A stretch of DNA of 40,698 nt from the NCBI RefSeq assembly GCF_003236175.1, contig NZ_QKTW01000021.1, positions 1 to 40,698 of the forward strand. Reading direction: 5' to 3'. This document shows, in pieces, positions 23,950-32,758 of this stretch (its first letter is position 1; every line of letters starts with the position of its first letter). Position numbers and translations under genes: made by a program. Source of the DNA: Taibaiella soli (GTDB taxonomy: Bacteria; Bacteroidota; Bacteroidia; Chitinophagales; Chitinophagaceae). Under the pieces are notes generated by a model. The model was not told where the DNA came from. It did not search any database and worked only from the letters and a program-made list of their open reading frames with translations.

Positions 23950-25284
23950 ATGTTTAAAAAATATATCGGCGATTTATTTCTGACCACTCGTTGGTACCTG
24001 CTTATGGCAAGTTGTGCGCTATTGTTTATAGTAGCCTACTTTGCGGAAGTTATGCTGCCGGCCGCACGTATCTATTTATTGGTGGTGGTTGCCCTGACGG
24101 TAGTCGACTACGTGTTGTTATTTTTTGTGCGAGGTTCGTTGAAAACCCGTCGGATAATGCCCGCCCGCTTTTCGTTGGGCGACGATACAGAAATACGCAT
24201 TTCTATGTTCAATGGTTATCCGTATAAAATCAATGCAACCCTGATCGATCAATTGCCCGTTCAATTTCAAAAAAGAGATTTCACGTTAGATCTTTCGATT
24301 GCTCCGAATACAAGAAAACAAACCAGTTATCATTTACGCCCAGTAACCCGTGGTGAATACCATTTTGGAACGCTCTGGGCTTATTTACGAACACCATTTG
24401 CTTTGTTGCAAAAACGGGAAGCTGTAGAAGAAGAAACAAACGTAAAAGTTTATCCGTCTTTTCTTCAGCTAAAAAAATATCAGCTTATGGCTGTGAGCAA
24501 TCAACAATATTTCGGCATTAAGAAAGTACGCAAGCTGGGCCACAGCATGGAATTTGAGAAGATCAAAGACTATATACAGGGAGATGATGTCCGCACTATC
24601 AACTGGAAAGCAACAGCCCGCCGCAATACCTTAATGGTAAACACCTACACTGATGCACGTCAGCAACAGGTATACTGTATCATCGATAAAGGCCGCTCAA
24701 TGAAAATGCCTTTTGATGAGATGACGTTGCTCGATTATTCCATCAATGCGAGTCTGGCATTATTGAACATCGCATTACTGAAACAAGACCGAGCAGGCTT
24801 GATCACATTTTCTAATAAAGTAAACGACATTATTGCGGCAGACAGACGCAGCGGCCAGCTGAACCTGCTGCTGGAAGGACTTTACAAACAACAAACCGAA
24901 TTCAAAGAAAGTGATTACCAAAGTTTGTGGACGCAAATCCATCAACGGGTAACCCAGCGCAGCTTTTTCCTGCTGTTCACCAATTTCGAAACCATGGCCG
25001 CGCTGGAAAGACAGTTGCCGTTCCTCCGGCACATGGCCCGCCGTCATTTGCTCTGCGTCGTTTTTTTTGAGAATACTCTACTGAAAGAAATTCACCAATC
25101 GCAGCCCGACAGTACGGAAGGCATCTACATTAAGACAATTGCGGACCAGTTTGATTTCGAGAAAAAACAAATTGTAAAAGAACTGCGCCGTCATGGCATT
25201 ATTTCCATTCTTACCACACCACAGCAACTCAATGTGGATGTGATCAACAAATACCTGGAGCTTAAAGCAAGGCAAATGATTTAG
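23950..25284 (+). CDS. DUF58 domain protein (vWA-like partner of MoxR)
   Basis: This 444-residue protein has two N-terminal helices (about 13-60) and a beta-rich extracytoplasmic-looking region. The DUF58 core is VRKLGHSMEFEKIKDYIQGD followed by VRTINWKATARRN. The vWA-type MIDAS segment is YCIIDKGRSMKM. The C-terminal half has the alternating alpha/beta pattern of a vWA fold. It is the usual partner of the upstream MoxR ATPase. Confidence 0.93.
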   Translation: MFKKYIGDLFLTTRWYLLMASCALLFIVAYFAEVMLPAARIYLLVVVALTVVDYVLLFFVRGSLKTRRIMPARFSLGDDTEIRISMFNGYPYKINATLIDQLPVQFQKRDFTLDLSIAPNTRKQTSYHLRPVTRGEYHFGTLWAYLRTPFALLQKREAVEEETNVKVYPSFLQLKKYQLMAVSNQQYFGIKKVRKLGHSMEFEKIKDYIQGDDVRTINWKATARRNTLMVNTYTDARQQQVYCIIDKGRSMKMPFDEMTLLDYSINASLALLNIALLKQDRAGLITFSNKVNDIIAADRRSGQLNLLLEGLYKQQTEFKESDYQSLWTQIHQRVTQRSFFLLFTNFETMAALERQLPFLRHMARRHLLCVVFFENTLLKEIHQSQPDSTEGIYIKTIADQFDFEKKQIVKELRRHGIISILTTPQQLNVDVINKYLELKARQMI

Positions 25285-25495
25285 CTTTTTGAGATTGGAG
25301 ATTGTAAAACCAAAATCATGCGGTGTTCTAATCAAAAGTGAATAATAGGATGATTGGTGCTTAGTATTTATAAAGCATCGAATATTAAATGGCGATTCCG
25401 AAGTTTTACAGTTGATTGACAATAAGCGATACAAACTAAAAAATGATGTTTGTAACTTCACAGCGCTATTATTGTCTTCACCTAATCGAACTTCT
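25285..25495. other. Spacer upstream of T9SS cargo gene
   Basis: There is no gene. A near-consensus -7 box GATGTTTG (25445-25452) is the only promoter candidate. No repeat family of the window is evident. Confidence 0.4.
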
Positions 25496-27127
25496 ATGAA
25501 CAAGAAACTTTACCAATTATTCCTGCTGCCAATTGCGTCATTATCCATTTCTTCTGCCGGGGCGCAAGGGACGTACAACACCACCGCCAATCTTGACATC
25601 AACAACATTAAGGCTGCCGCGCTTGTGCACGGCGATCTTTGGTGGAATCCTGCTACACAAAATCCAGCTTGTGAATTTCCTAAAGGATCAGGCAAAAACA
25701 TCGGGCAGGCAACGGGTATCTGGATGGGAGGTTATGATCATCAGGGCAACCTGCATATCGCCGCACAAACCTATCGCCAGAATGGAAATGATTACTGGCC
25801 GGGACCGTTGGATGCGAATGGACAAACCACCAGTGCCACCGTACAAAACTGGGCGCGTATCTGGAAAATCGACCAGACAACGATCGATTCATTTCGTGCA
25901 ATGACTTCGCATACCACTACGAATACGCCGACAACCATTCTGGAATGGCCGGCGAAAGGCAATCCTTATGCCAAAGGAAACAATGGTGCGACGCTGACTA
26001 TTTCGGATGAAATGGCGCCGTTTGTGGATGTAGACAGCAATGGCGACTACAACCCAATTAACGGCGACTACCCCGCTATTAAGGGCGACCAGATGCTCTG
26101 GTTCGTCTATAATGATGTGGCAGGTACGCACGGAACCAACACCGACCCTATTGGGATTGAAACACAAGTTTCTGCTTATGGATATAGCCGAGGTACGGCT
26201 ATCGATAATATCCTGTACTACGATTTCAAACTGCTGAATAAATCGCAGGTAGACTATGATTCGTTCCGGATGGCGATGTGGTCTGATATGGATCTGGGCT
26301 TCGCTTTCGATGACTATATCGGTTATGATTCGGTACATAGAATGGGCATTGTATATAATGCAGATTCCAGCGACACCCAATACGGCCGTCAGCTCCCGAT
26401 TGCAGGCGTCAGCATGATTAATCTGCCTGGCGATGCCTGGGGTGTGGCGAAACCGGCGGGCAGTTTTATGACTTTTGACAATTCAGCTACCGCAAACGGC
26501 AATCCCACAAGCGCTGTCGAATATTATAATCTGATGCATTCCCGCAATCGCGTCGGCACGCAAATCTCCAATCCACTGACCAGTCAACCGGCAACTTATA
26601 TCTATCCCGATGATCCAAGTCTAGCGGGCGGATGGTCGGAATGTGCCATGGCAAATACTCCGGGCGATCGCAGATTTGTAATTGCTACCAATGATTTTGT
26701 ATTGGAACACAGTTCTTCGCAACTCGTCACAATGGCTTTAGTAGTGCAACCGATGGATACCAGCAACTACTGTGGCTCTGCGAACTTTACAAAAATCAAA
26801 GATCTGGCAGATACTGCCTGGAATATTTACAACAATCCGTTGGCACCACTACCACCAATACCAAACGCCGTTGTAAACATTGCCAAACGCAATCTCAATA
26901 TTTATCCAAACCCGGCAACCGAAACATTGTTTATTACCGGAGATAATGTAGTAGCAACCGGCGCAAGCATCATGATTTATGATGCTGTGGGCAGAAATAT
27001 TCCGGCTATAATGACTAAAAAGAACAACAAAATTGAAGTAGATATTCATAGTTTGCCAAACGGTATTTACACCATCCTGTACCGGAACGGCGACCAAATG
27101 GCGTCTAATATTTTTGTAAAAAAATAA
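25496..27127 (+). CDS. Secreted protein with type A T9SS sorting domain
   Basis: From the ATG at 25496 the product is 543 residues with a signal peptide (LPIASLSISSAGAQ). An upstream start at 25412 would place 28 non-hydrophobic residues before it. The N-terminal region (LDINNIKAAALVHGDLWWNP, GIWMGGYDHQGNLHIAAQTY, NDYWPGPLDANGQ) matches a widespread Bacteroidota secreted family of unknown function. VDVDSNGDYNPINGDYP looks like a Ca2+-binding loop. The last ~75 residues (LNIYPNPATETLFI ... LPNGIYTILYRNGDQMAS) form a Por secretion system type A C-terminal domain. It should therefore cross the outer membrane by T9SS and be surface-attached or released. No catalytic motif is seen. Confidence 0.88.
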   Translation: MNKKLYQLFLLPIASLSISSAGAQGTYNTTANLDINNIKAAALVHGDLWWNPATQNPACEFPKGSGKNIGQATGIWMGGYDHQGNLHIAAQTYRQNGNDYWPGPLDANGQTTSATVQNWARIWKIDQTTIDSFRAMTSHTTTNTPTTILEWPAKGNPYAKGNNGATLTISDEMAPFVDVDSNGDYNPINGDYPAIKGDQMLWFVYNDVAGTHGTNTDPIGIETQVSAYGYSRGTAIDNILYYDFKLLNKSQVDYDSFRMAMWSDMDLGFAFDDYIGYDSVHRMGIVYNADSSDTQYGRQLPIAGVSMINLPGDAWGVAKPAGSFMTFDNSATANGNPTSAVEYYNLMHSRNRVGTQISNPLTSQPATYIYPDDPSLAGGWSECAMANTPGDRRFVIATNDFVLEHSSSQLVTMALVVQPMDTSNYCGSANFTKIKDLADTAWNIYNNPLAPLPPIPNAVVNIAKRNLNIYPNPATETLFITGDNVVATGASIMIYDAVGRNIPAIMTKKNNKIEVDIHSLPNGIYTILYRNGDQMASNIFVKK

Positions 27128-27150
27128 ATTGATTTTCGTATCCCGAAGCA

Positions 27151-27180
27151 AAGACCTGCCCTACCCGGCGGGTCTTTTTT
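27151..27180 (+). terminator. Terminator after T9SS cargo gene
   Basis: Stem AAGACCTGCC / GGCGGGTCTT (one G-T wobble), loop CTACCC, followed by TTTT; 23 bases after the stop. Confidence 0.8.
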
Positions 27181-27224
27181 CATGAGCGAATATCTATTAT
27201 ATTGCAGCCTCCACCCCTTTTAAC

Positions 27225-28196
27225 ATGCGGTTACGGACTGTTTTTATCTGTATTATTTTGCTATTTGCTTCAGGATTAAGTTCCTGTAAAAAAGATCTTT
27301 TGCATTGGAAAAAAGATCAGCAGATCGACAGCCATACCACTCATACCATTGACCGTATTTTATTCCTCAATGATACCTTAGGGTTCGCTGTAGGCGGCTT
27401 AAGATTTCTTTACGCCGATATTCTTACCACGCACGACGGCGGGTATACCTGGTCGCTGGAAACGTACCCTGAAGCAGGTAAAGAGATTTACGATATAACG
27501 GCGTCGCCCGATGGCACTTTATACACCTGCAGTTATGACGCCAAGATGCTTTCCAGTGGCGATACGGGTAAAACCTGGCAATTCCGGCAGCTCTCGTCCT
27601 GGCAACCTTATAAAAGTGTGGCGTTTCCAACCAGCACGCATGGATTGATGGTAGGTGGTGTGAGTTTTGATTTCGGCTGCACTGGCCATGTTGGCAGTGA
27701 CGGCAATGTAACGTCCTATGATTCGGTGGGTTACGAGCTTAATCAAATCAGAATGCTGGATTCCCAGGTAGGGTTTGTCTGCGGTTACGGGGTTATCAAA
27801 AAAACCACGGATGGCGGTAATAGCTGGCGTTTTCTCAATATCAATACCGATAATTTCACGGCAATGGACTGCCGGAACCCAGCCTGTATCTGGACTTGCG
27901 GTTATGCGGGAAGTATTTTCAAATCGACCGATGGCGGCGAAAGCTGGACGCGCATGCGCAATGGCAACGATCTGACGATTCCGCGCTATCACCTCTACGA
28001 TATTTTGTTTACAGACGATATGAATGGTTATGCCGTTGGTGAAGATGGCCTGGTCACCTATACTGATGATGGTGGGCAACACTGGATGGAGTTTGACCGT
28101 TTCACTAAAGATCATCTCCGTTGTATTGCGCGTGCTCCGAACGGAGATCTGATCGTCGGCGGGGAAAATGGTGCGTTTTACAGACTGCAACGGTAA
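27225..28196 (+). CDS. Lipoprotein with YCF48/BNR (Asp-box) beta-propeller repeats
   Basis: This 323-residue lipoprotein has a signal sequence and lipobox FASGLSSC (Cys about 21), so it is probably anchored in the outer membrane. At least five Asp-box-like repeats are readable: TTHDGGYTW, SGDTGKTW, TTDGGNSW, STDGGESW and TDDGGQHW. They are spaced about 40-70 residues, as in YCF48/sortilin-type propellers. Intervening GFAVGG, GLMVGG, GFVCGY and GYAVGE blades reinforce this. Members of this class serve as binding scaffolds or, rarely, glycosidases; no sialidase catalytic residues are evident. A terminator separates it from the T9SS gene. Confidence 0.85.
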   Translation: MRLRTVFICIILLFASGLSSCKKDLLHWKKDQQIDSHTTHTIDRILFLNDTLGFAVGGLRFLYADILTTHDGGYTWSLETYPEAGKEIYDITASPDGTLYTCSYDAKMLSSGDTGKTWQFRQLSSWQPYKSVAFPTSTHGLMVGGVSFDFGCTGHVGSDGNVTSYDSVGYELNQIRMLDSQVGFVCGYGVIKKTTDGGNSWRFLNINTDNFTAMDCRNPACIWTCGYAGSIFKSTDGGESWTRMRNGNDLTIPRYHLYDILFTDDMNGYAVGEDGLVTYTDDGGQHWMEFDRFTKDHLRCIARAPNGDLIVGGENGAFYRLQR

Positions 28197-28290
28197 GCCT
28201 CCTCTAGCTCCTCCAAAAGAGGAGAACTTTCATCGCGCGGGGAAATTTCTCGCGGCGGCACTACCGCACGGCATAACTCATACTATCTAC
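28197..28290. other. Spacer, palindromic remnants
   Basis: A CTCCTC...GAGGAG hairpin (28210-28227) follows the propeller gene. A TTTCTCGCGGCGG stretch (28247-28259) resembles the CTCTCACGGCGG blocks at 34560 and 34734. There is no gene. Confidence 0.4.
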
Positions 28291-28378
28291 AACTCATGCA
28301 CAGAACTCGATAAACTCCTGTACAAGACTTGGTAAACTCCTGTACAGGACTTGGTAAACTCATGTACAGGAATTTCTG
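28291..28378. repeat. 22-bp tandem repeat, four units
   Basis: Four abutting 22-base units start at 28291, 28313, 28335 and 28357, each opening AACTCNTGNACA. Units 2 and 3 differ at a single base. Unit 3 contains the perfect palindrome TCCTGTACAGGA. The period is about two helical turns, which would place bound dimers on one DNA face. It lies 250 bases upstream of lysS. Confidence 0.85.
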
Positions 28379-28417
28379 CCACCACAGCGCCACTCCGGAA
28401 AACAGTCCCTGAGTAGT

Positions 28418-28525
28418 CTTAAGTTTTGAGCTTTAGGCCTTTAGCACTTCTGAATTTTGATCTTCCGCTTCGCTTAGGGCAACAAGTGTCGGACAAGCAT
28501 TAAGCTTTGAGCGTTAAGCCTTTAA
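28418..28525. repeat. Two heptamer arrays upstream of lysS
   Basis: 28418-28452 reads CTTAAGT, TTTGAGC, TTTAGGC, CTTTAGC, ACTTCTG. 28498-28525 reads CATTAAG, CTTTGAG, CGTTAAG, CCTTTAA. Both are members of the window-wide period-7 family. Confidence 0.65.
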
Positions 28526-28530
28526 GCTCT

Positions 28531-28564
28531 TTTGAAAGTATCTAGATATAAAGTATTATTTTTG
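28531..28564 (+). promoter_or_regulatory. lysS promoter (TTTG - 22 bp - TATTTTTG)
   Basis: A -33 TTTG (28531-28534) and an exact -7 TATTTTTG (28557-28564), spaced within the range reported for the primary sigma factor of Bacteroidota, give a leader of about 58 bases. Confidence 0.65.
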
Positions 28565-28628
28565 CATCCCGTTTTCTGCCAATCTGGTGAAAATGATTCT
28601 GAATTGACTTTTAATTTATTACATCTAA

Positions 28629-30167
28629 ATGCAAGCAACACTTAGCGAACAGGAGATTGTGCGCCGGGAAAAGCTCAAAGAGCTGGAAGCACTGGGCATT
28701 GACCCGTACCCTGCCCCATTGTATGAAGTAACTCATACTGCAGCCGAAATAAAGGAAAACTACACTGAAGAGAAGAAGGAGGAATTTAAGTCTGTTTCTC
28801 TGGCTGGCCGTGTGATGACGAAACGCGATATGGGTAAAGCTAACTTCGCTCAATTGCAAGACAGCACCGGTCGTATTCAGGTGTACATCAAAGGCGATGA
28901 TATTTGTCCTGGTGAGGATAAAACGCTGTACAACACCGTTTGGAAAAAACTCATTGACCTCGGTGATATCGTTGGCGTAACAGGTTATGTATTTACTACA
29001 AAAACCGGTGAAACGTCTATTCACGTACAATCGTTCACCCTGCTTACAAAATCACTGCGCCCACTGCCGGTAGTAAAAGAAAAAGACGGTGAAGTGTTTG
29101 ATGCGGTAAGCGATGCGGAATTCAAATACCGTCAGCGCTATGCGGATCTGATCGTGAATCCTTCGGTTCGTGATACGTTCAGCAAGATCACCAAAATGAA
29201 AAATGCTATCCGCGACTTCCTCAACGAAAGAGGTGCGCTGGAAGTAGATACTCCTGTGTTGCAAACGATTCCGGGTGGCGCTATTGCCCGTCCGTTTACA
29301 ACGCACCACAATGCACTGGACATTCCTTTGTATCTGCGTATTGCGAATGAACTGTACCTGAAACGCCTTGTAGTGGGTGGTTTTGACTGGGTATACGAAT
29401 TCAGCCGCAACTTCCGCAATGAAGGTATGGACCGTACACACAATCCAGAGTTTACCATCCTTGAGTTTTACGTCGCTTATAAAGACTATCTCTGGATGAT
29501 GGAAACAACGGAGCAAATGCTGGAGAAAACTGCGATTGCTACTAACGGTGTTACCGATGTAGAGATCGATGGTAAAACAATCAGCTTTAAAGCGCCGTTC
29601 AAGCGTATCAGCATCTTCGATTCTATCAAAGAATTTACAGGTTTTGATATCACGGGCATGGATGAAGATCAGCTGCGCGATGTTTGTAAACAACTGCGTC
29701 TGGAAACGGATGCGAGCATGGGCAAAGGCAAACTGATCGATACCATCTTCGGTGAAAAATGCGAAGGCAATTATATTCAGCCAACATTTATTATCGACTA
29801 CCCGGTTGAAATGAGTCCGCTGACGAAAAAACACCGCAGCAAACCTGGTCTGGTAGAACGTTTCGAACTGATGATCAATGGTAAGGAAATTGCCAATGCT
29901 TACAGTGAGTTGAACGACCCGATCGATCAGCGCGAACGTTTTGAAGAACAAGTGCGCCTGATGGAACGCGGTGATGATGAAGCGATGTTTATTGACTACG
30001 ACTTCCTGCGTGCACTGGAATATGGTATGCCACCAACAGCTGGTATCGGTATCGGCATTGAGCGTCTGGCTATGTTGCTGACTGGTAATGTTTCTATTCA
30101 GGATGTGTTGCTGTTTCCGCAGATGCGCCCGGAGCATAACACAGTCAATCAGAATGCAGAAGCTTAA
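28629..30167 (+). CDS. lysS: Lysyl-tRNA synthetase, class II
   Basis: This 512-residue cytosolic enzyme charges tRNA-Lys. The N-terminal OB-fold anticodon-binding domain ([20 protein letters not shown] ... [14 protein letters not shown]) precedes the class II core. Motif 2 is [15 protein letters not shown] from about residue 262. Motif 3 is [12 protein letters not shown] from about residue 472. Length is normal for bacteria. It has its own promoter and terminator and so is monocistronic. Confidence 0.98.
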   Translation: MQATLSEQEIVRREKLKELEALGIDPYPAPLYEVTHTAAEIKENYTEEKKEEFKSVSLAGRVMTKRDMGKANFAQLQDSTGRIQVYIKGDDICPGEDKTLYNTVWKKLIDLGDIVGVTGYVFTTKTGETSIHVQSFTLLTKSLRPLPVVKEKDGEVFDAVSDAEFKYRQRYADLIVNPSVRDTFSKITKMKNAIRDFLNERGALEVDTPVLQTIPGGAIARPFTTHHNALDIPLYLRIANELYLKRLVVGGFDWVYEFSRNFRNEGMDRTHNPEFTILEFYVAYKDYLWMMETTEQMLEKTAIATNGVTDVEIDGKTISFKAPFKRISIFDSIKEFTGFDITGMDEDQLRDVCKQLRLETDASMGKGKLIDTIFGEKCEGNYIQPTFIIDYPVEMSPLTKKHRSKPGLVERFELMINGKEIANAYSELNDPIDQRERFEEQVRLMERGDDEAMFIDYDFLRALEYGMPPTAGIGIGIERLAMLLTGNVSIQDVLLFPQMRPEHNTVNQNAEA

Positions 30168-30203
30168 TTGCTGATTTAACCTTGAGATTAAATAATATTA
30201 TAG

Positions 30204-30229
30204 AAGCAGCCTTCGGGCTGCTTTTTTAT
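30204..30229 (+). terminator. lysS terminator
   Basis: A perfect 8-bp stem AAGCAGCC / GGCTGCTT capped by a TTCG tetraloop and followed by TTTT. Confidence 0.9.
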
Positions 30230-30231
30230 TG

Positions 30232-30400
30232 CACTGGCGCGAGAATTAGCGCAGCGCTCTCGTGCCTGAGCTGCTTGTCAGTCTCCTGACTGACGACAAG
30301 ATTACATGTGCCAGTCAGGGACTGGGCTGTATGTCACACACGGTGGCCCTTCGGAACACCCGCGGCAGTGGAGCTGTGCTAACTCGCGCGCCATTGTTTT
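30232..30400. repeat. Dispersed palindromic repeat (GGTGGCCCTTCGGAACACC family)
   Basis: GTCAGTC-TCCT-GACTGAC forms a hairpin near 30278-30296. GGTGGCCCTTCGGAACACC (30342-30360), extended by CGCGGCAG, recurs at 40410-40436 with one change in 27 bases. The remaining 30401-30592 holds no gene or clear signal. Confidence 0.6.
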
Positions 30401-30592
30401 ATTTCCGTTTTTACCTTATCAAGCTATCAACAATTTTCTCCTGCCCTTGGAATTTCCACAGAACTTTTACTATGTTTAGCCCACAATCAAGCTCCCATGA
30501 AAAACACACAAACATCACCCGCCACAGGCATGCATTTCCCCGTGCCAATCTTATCGTCAATTACCATCACAGACACTATATAGTTCACAGCA

Positions 30593-30607
30593 AAACATCT
30601 GATGTTT
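30593..30607. repeat. 15-bp palindrome copy 5 (AAACATCTGATGTTT)
   Basis: A perfect copy of the palindrome found at the gene ends of the outer-membrane array. Here it stands alone 103 bases before the MNIO operon. Confidence 0.7.
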
Positions 30608-30640
30608 AGATTGTCGCACAAAGACCATCTATCAGCAGTT

Positions 30641-30675
30641 TTTGTGACACACCAACTCGTTTCCATTTACATTTC
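30641..30675 (+). promoter_or_regulatory. Candidate promoter of the MNIO operon
   Basis: TTTG (30641-30644), a 23-base spacer, and TACATTTC (30668-30675, one mismatch to TAnnTTTG). It implies a leader of about 28 bases. Weak support. Confidence 0.3.
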
Positions 30676-30709
30676 ATAATCACCACTTTAAAACAAAAAC
30701 GAAAACACC

Positions 30710-32749
30710 ATGAGTCTTCTCTTTAAGGACGTGGCGAGCGACCGCGATCCGGGATTCAAAGAAACCGACAAATCTGCGCTGTACGCGATTGCACAGGCAG
30801 CAGTAAATGTGGAACTGTTCACGATTCCATTGTACATGACGTCGCTGTACTCGCTGTATGGCACACACCAGATCAATGGTAAAAACAATTTTTATCAAGG
30901 TCGTCTGTGGCCAGGAAAAGGCACTGTAGCCAATCCTGTTACACCAAACGATGAGGCATTCAACGCAATCTTCAGCGTATTCATCGCCGAAATGCTGCAT
31001 TTGCAACTGGCTTCCAACATTTGTAAAGTAATCGGTAAAACGCCTACGTATGTCAGCCCTGCACTGCAGACACCAAACTTTGGCTGGAAATGCTATGGTC
31101 CGGACATTACCGTGTTACCACACATCCTGGATTTTAAAGACACCATTGCACCGTACAACGAAATCAAAGTAAAACTCGGTCCGGTAAATAAAGAACAGAT
31201 GAACCTGTTCCTCGCGATTGAAGAAACGGAAGACAAAGCCGAATCCATCATTCGCGAAGAGGTAAAAAAAGCAAAAAAATATTTCCCTGATGTTCCGTTT
31301 AAAAACTGGACAGCAAACAGTACAGAAGCCGATTTACCGATGTTTGGTTCTATCGGATCTATGTATCTCTGCCTGTGGGAATATCTTTCCATAGAATACA
31401 AAGACAACACTACCCTTTGGGATTATGTGTTTGTAGCGGCAAACAACGATCAGCAGGATATCTTCAATGCGAATACAACAAATCACGCACCGGAATATCC
31501 GAAAATGCGCGCTACCGTTGATCAGACAGATCCTGAAAAAGCACAGCTGCAAGTACTGGATATGATCAACGGCATCACCGATCAGGGTGAAGGCGGCGGC
31601 GTGGTGAAAATGATCAAACAACGTGCGCATTATGTACAACCATTGATGGCCGTTAAAGATCAGTTCCAGCCAAATGCTGAAAATCTTGAAAAAGATTATC
31701 CTTCGTATACAGATACCGGCAAAGAAAAACCATCTGCAGACGCTGCAGCCCGTGTACATTTTGGTTCTAAAGACCACTATGAAACATTTGAGCGTGTTAT
31801 GGAACTGGTGGAACAAGGCGGCATCAAAACATGGGATCAATGGCACGCGGCAGGCAATAAATGGAATGCTGACATGCTGAAAACAGATGGTTATGATCTG
31901 AATAAACATCCACTGCCAACTGCAGATGAGATTGCATCAGCGCTCAACAATCTGAAAGCAAATAACACTGCAGATAATTACGAGCAACTGAGCCGTGCAT
32001 CCGCAGGCGCTATTGCCGGCGTTACAACTGTACTGGAAAAATTCTGGAATCAACCTCCTGGTCCGAATAATCTGTTCCCTTATCCGTCGATGTCTGGTTC
32101 TGGTGATAGAATGTCTATCTGCTGGGCAATCTTCGGACAAGCACCTGATCTGTCGATCGGTATTAAACCAAAAGCAGACGGTGTATTATACCACTCTTGC
32201 CAAGGTATGAATCTTGATCCTTCACAGCCGAACGATGCAAATGTTTGTGCCGCGATTGAAGTATATCATACTTGTAAAGGTTCGAACACTTGTCGCGCAG
32301 AAGGCGGCTGTGGCTTCGTACAAACGGTAACCGGTGGCAGCAACTGCAGTGCTTCTGCTATTTTACCAGTCAAGCAGAAAGTAACTGTAGCTCCCGATCC
32401 TGAAATGCTGAAAGCAGGCGCAGGTTGTGGCGCTCCAACATTCTTCAGTGCCCCGTCCGACAATAAATGCGGTGCATTAGGTGGTTGTGCCGTGCCTATT
32501 TCTGCTTCGCAGATGTATCCGGCTCCAAGTCCGCAGCTGGGCAATAGAATGGAATTGTTTGACTACACCAAAGACGCACAGGGCTGGCATGCAGTATCAA
32601 TGCAGGATGCCATTACCTACGATGAAGGTGAACTGGTTTACGATGTAGCCTGGAAAGCATATGTAGAAGTATTGACCAAGCGCGGTACGAAAATTCCGGA
32701 GAAACCGAAACCAAGCGAATTGCGTATTGCATTCCCACCTTCTACCTAG
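30710..32749 (+). CDS. Ferritin-like (VioB-type) protein with Cys-rich tail; putative MNIO/RiPP substrate
   Basis: This 679-residue protein has no signal peptide. The first ~230 residues fit the ferritin-like domain found in VioB-type (iminophenyl-pyruvate dimer synthase-like) proteins: AQAAVNVELFTIPLYMTSLY (Glu35), FIAEMLHLQLA (Glu94-x-x-His97), FLAIEETEDK (Glu171) and SMYLCLWEYL (Glu224). All are plausible carboxylate/His metal ligands. The middle is helical and uncharacterised. Residues 497-593 hold nine cysteines (497, 513, 522, 528, 534, 546, 573, 587, 593) in CKGSNTCRAEGGCG, GAGCGAP and NKCGALGGCA. These resemble the repeat motifs of bufferin/HvfA-type peptides. The last 80 residues are Cys-free. 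The DUF692 gene starts 9 bases downstream. I infer that the Cys-rich segment is the maturase substrate; a purely structural disulfide or metal-binding role is the alternative. Confidence 0.8.
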   Translation: MSLLFKDVASDRDPGFKETDKSALYAIAQAAVNVELFTIPLYMTSLYSLYGTHQINGKNNFYQGRLWPGKGTVANPVTPNDEAFNAIFSVFIAEMLHLQLASNICKVIGKTPTYVSPALQTPNFGWKCYGPDITVLPHILDFKDTIAPYNEIKVKLGPVNKEQMNLFLAIEETEDKAESIIREEVKKAKKYFPDVPFKNWTANSTEADLPMFGSIGSMYLCLWEYLSIEYKDNTTLWDYVFVAANNDQQDIFNANTTNHAPEYPKMRATVDQTDPEKAQLQVLDMINGITDQGEGGGVVKMIKQRAHYVQPLMAVKDQFQPNAENLEKDYPSYTDTGKEKPSADAAARVHFGSKDHYETFERVMELVEQGGIKTWDQWHAAGNKWNADMLKTDGYDLNKHPLPTADEIASALNNLKANNTADNYEQLSRASAGAIAGVTTVLEKFWNQPPGPNNLFPYPSMSGSGDRMSICWAIFGQAPDLSIGIKPKADGVLYHSCQGMNLDPSQPNDANVCAAIEVYHTCKGSNTCRAEGGCGFVQTVTGGSNCSASAILPVKQKVTVAPDPEMLKAGAGCGAPTFFSAPSDNKCGALGGCAVPISASQMYPAPSPQLGNRMELFDYTKDAQGWHAVSMQDAITYDEGELVYDVAWKAYVEVLTKRGTKIPEKPKPSELRIAFPPST

Positions 32750-32758
32750 TAAAAAAAC

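Noticed and set aside
24775-25047. Antisense frames inside the DUF58 gene
   Set aside because: Shadows of a well-conserved coding sequence.
28291-28378. CRISPR-like repeats upstream of lysS
   Set aside because: The 22-bp units are directly abutting with no spacers, and no cas genes are present.
30262-30609. 115-codon open frame after lysS
   Set aside because: It is composed of the GGTGGCCC repeat family and the 15-bp palindrome; composition and position fit intergenic repeat sequence.
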